64,000 nt of DNA, from positions 3,264,001-3,328,000 of the forward strand of contig JAWQEG010000259.1 in assembly GCA_033782935.1 (NCBI GenBank), in the 5' to 3' direction. Source of the DNA: Petrolisthes cinctipes (lineage: Eukaryota > Arthropoda > Malacostraca > Decapoda > Porcellanidae). Position 1 is the first letter of the stretch. Each line of letters opens with the position of its first letter. This document shows positions 62,081-64,000 of this stretch, in pieces. The position numbers and the translations under genes were made by a program. Below the pieces are notes generated by a model. That model did no database searches and was not told the DNA's origin. It saw only the letters and a program-made list of their open reading frames with translations.

Positions 62081-64000
62081 GAGATATAAACGGGTACAGA
62101 AGATGCATGCACATATCGACTTTTGGGCACCTAAAAGATCGATTTTCAGTATGTTTTTGGCCTGTATTTTGAAAATACTCTAACACGGAGTAGGCATGTA
62201 CAGATACCTTCTGGGACCTCTAAATATCGAATTTTCGGGTGTTTTGGGACTGAATTTGAGATATCGATTTTTTGGCACCTAAAATGTCGATTTTTAGCAT
62301 GTTTTTAGCCTATATTTTGAAAATATTCTAGCACTGTGTAGGCATGTACAGATTGCTTCTGGGACCCCAAAATATTGAATTTTCGGGTGTTTTGAGCCTG
62401 AATTTGAGATATAAACGGGTACAGAAGATACATGCACATATTGACTTTGGGCATCTAAAATATCGATTTTCAGCATGTTTTGGGCCTGTATTTTGAAAAT
62501 ACTCTAACACTGAGTAGGCATGTACAGATTGCTTCTAGGACCCCAAAATATTGAATTTTCGGGTGTTTTGAGAATGAATTTGAGATATAAACGGGTACTG
62601 AAGATGCATGCACATATCGACTTTTGTGCACCTAAAAGATCGATTTTCAGTATGTTTTGAGCATGTATTTTGAAAATACTCTAACACGGAGTAGGCATGT
62701 ACAGATACCTTCTTGGACCCCTAAATATCGAATTTTCGGGTGTTTTGGCACTGAATTTGAGATATCGACTTTTTGGCACCTAAAAGATCGATTTTTAGCA
62801 TGTTTTTAGCCTATATTTTGAAAATATTCTAGCACTGAGTAGGCATGTACAGATTGCTTCTGGGACCCCAAAATATTGAATTTTCGGGTGTTTTGAGCCT
62901 GAATTTGAGATATAAACGGGTACAGAAGATACATGCACATATTGACTTTGGGCACCAAAAATATCGATTTTCAGCATGTTTTGGGCCTGAATTTTGAAAA
63001 TACTCTAACACGGAGTAGGCATGTACAGATCGCTTCTGTGACCCCAAAATATCGAATTTTCGGGTGTTTAGGGCCAGAATTTGAGATATAAACGGGTACA
63101 GAAGATGCATGCACATATTGACTTTTGGGCACCTAAAAGATCGATTTTCAGTATGTTTTTGGCCTGTATTTTGAAAATACTCTAACACGGAGTAGGCATG
63201 TACAGATACCTTCTGGGACCTCTAAATATCGAATTTTCGGGTGTTTTGGGACTGAATTTGAGATATCGATTTTTTGGCACCTAAAATGTCGATTTTTAGC
63301 ATGTTTTTAGCCTATATATTGAAAATATTCTAGCACTGTGTAGGCATGTACAGATTGCTTCTGGGACCCCAAAATATTGAATTTTCGGGTGTTTTGAGCC
63401 TGAATTTGAGATATAAACGGGTACAGAAGATACATGCACATATTGACTTTGGGCATCTAAAATATCGATTTTCAGCATGTTTTGGGCCTGTATTTTCAAA
63501 ATACTCTAACACTGAGTAGGCATGTACAGATTGCTTCTGGGACCCCAAAATATTGAATTTTCGGGTGTTTTGAGCCTGAATTTGAGATATAAACGGGTAC
63601 TGAAGATGCATGCACATATCGACTTTTGTGCACCTAAAAGATCGATTTTCAGTATGTTTTGAGCATGTATTTTGAAAATACTCTGACACGGAGTAGGCAT
63701 GTACAGATCGCTTTTGGGACCCCTAAATATCGAATTTTCGGGTGTTTAGGGACTGAATTTGAGATATCGACTTTTTGGCACCTAAAAGATCGATTTTTAG
63801 CATGTTTTTAGCCTATATTTTGAAAATATTCTAGCACTGTACAGATTGCTTCTGGGACCCCAAAATATTGAATTTTCGGGTGTTTTGAGCCTGAATTTGA
63901 GATATAAACGGGTACAGAAGATACATGCACATATTGACTTTGGGCATTAAAATATCGATTTTCAGCATGTTTTGGGCCTGAATTTTGGAAATACTAACAC
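62080..64000. repeat. Right end of the window, hexamer order resumed
   Basis: Trimers of both types follow in the usual order. Private changes include gcttctaggacc near 62533, ttttgagaatgaattt near 62567, gatatattgacttttggg near 63117 and ctatatattgaaaat near 63315. The last bases read ttttggaaatactaacac, where other copies have ttttgaaaatactctaacac. This may be variation or an end effect of the sequence. The array continues past the edge. Confidence 0.85.

Larger units (their letters stand above)
1..64000. repeat. Satellite DNA array filling the window, ~177-bp family, all head-to-tail
   Basis: Every part of the window aligns to one monomer family. A fixed landmark, gaaaata(c/t)tct, recurs at spacings of 176, 177 or 148 bp from base 18 to the right edge (for example 21883, 22059, 22236, 22384, 22560, 22737, 22885). 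All copies have the same orientation. No stretch above 300 bases departs from the family, so there are no gene-bearing gaps. One 177-bp monomer counted by hand has 72 G+C, or 41%. A homogeneous tandem array with higher-order structure is typical of eukaryotic centromeric, pericentromeric or subtelomeric heterochromatin. Location and species cannot be read from the sequence. Both window edges lie inside the array. Confidence 0.99.

Noticed and set aside
1..64000. Many minus-strand open frames of 60-178 residues, and a few plus-strand ones of 66-81, as genes
   Set aside because: They repeat with the monomer, overlap each other in different frames, have lengths fixed by the 59-codon period, break at each 148- or 176-bp unit, and show no recognisable domain, signal peptide or promoter context. 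They are best explained as open frames inside satellite DNA.
1..64000. CRISPR array
   Set aside because: The repeats are about 177 bp and directly adjacent. There are no unique spacers of constant length between short repeats, and no cas genes.
1..64000. Transposable element or insertion inside the array
   Set aside because: No terminal inverted repeats, long terminal repeats, target-site duplications or transposase/reverse-transcriptase frames were found. The monomer landmark is never interrupted by foreign sequence.
1..64000. Known satellites such as primate alpha satellite, or telomeric repeats
   Set aside because: Length near 177 bp is similar to several known satellites, but I do not recognise the sequence as alpha satellite or as any named plant or insect satellite. 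No TTAGGG- or TTTAGGG-type runs are present. A database search would be needed to name the family.
1..64000. tRNA, rRNA, 5S or other RNA gene embedded in the repeats
   Set aside because: No A/B-box promoter pair, cloverleaf or conserved rRNA block was seen in the monomer.
63960..64000. End of the array at the right edge
   Set aside because: The last bases (ttttggaaatactaacac) differ slightly from the usual landmark, but they are still monomer sequence. Two small differences at a window edge do not show a border.

Overview
The whole 64 kb window is one uninterrupted satellite DNA array. I see no protein-coding gene, RNA gene, transposon or unique-sequence island anywhere in it. This is eukaryotic DNA, probably centromeric, pericentromeric or subtelomeric heterochromatin. 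The sequence does not tell me the species or even the kingdom, and I do not recognise the monomer as a named satellite. One monomer counted by hand is about 41% GC. Differences between monomer classes include several CG/TG alternations, which suggests a host with CpG methylation (inference).

The basic unit is a head-to-tail monomer of about 177 bp. Three length classes alternate: B (176 bp), C (177 bp) and A (148 bp, which is C-like but lacks 29 bp). B-C-A makes a 501-bp trimer. Two diverged trimer versions alternate (B1-C1-A2-B2-C2-A1), giving a 1002-bp hexameric higher-order repeat (HOR). The 177-bp monomer is itself an old dimer of 89-bp and 88-bp halves. Roughly 380 monomers are present, all in the same orientation.

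Region by region: 1-9.6 kb mixes 501-bp trimers with 677-bp (or 667-bp) tetramers, which I read as the 1002-bp hexamer minus 325 bp. From 9.6 to 15.8 kb there is a roughly 3-kb tandem duplication whose right copy has 63-bp and 22-bp deletions. From 15.2 to 30.2 kb a 6658-bp tandem duplication contains nested 1669-bp and 2985-bp offsets. From 28.4 to 47.5 kb an 8301-bp tandem duplication was later interrupted by a 2505-bp tandem duplication across its junction (8301+2505=10806, the offset actually observed). From 46.9 to 56.8 kb there is a 5012-bp tandem duplication. From 56.8 to 64 kb the array is less regular, with a 3978-bp offset pair, hybrid monomers and order exceptions.

All long open reading frames are by-products of the repeat: 177 is 59 codons, so frames stay open through one, two or three monomers (60, 119 and 178 residues). 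The interest lies in the layered repeat architecture: half-monomer, monomer, trimer, hexamer and kilobase-scale segmental duplications, with visible crossover points, together with a motif that resembles the CENP-B box and is removed from one monomer in three.
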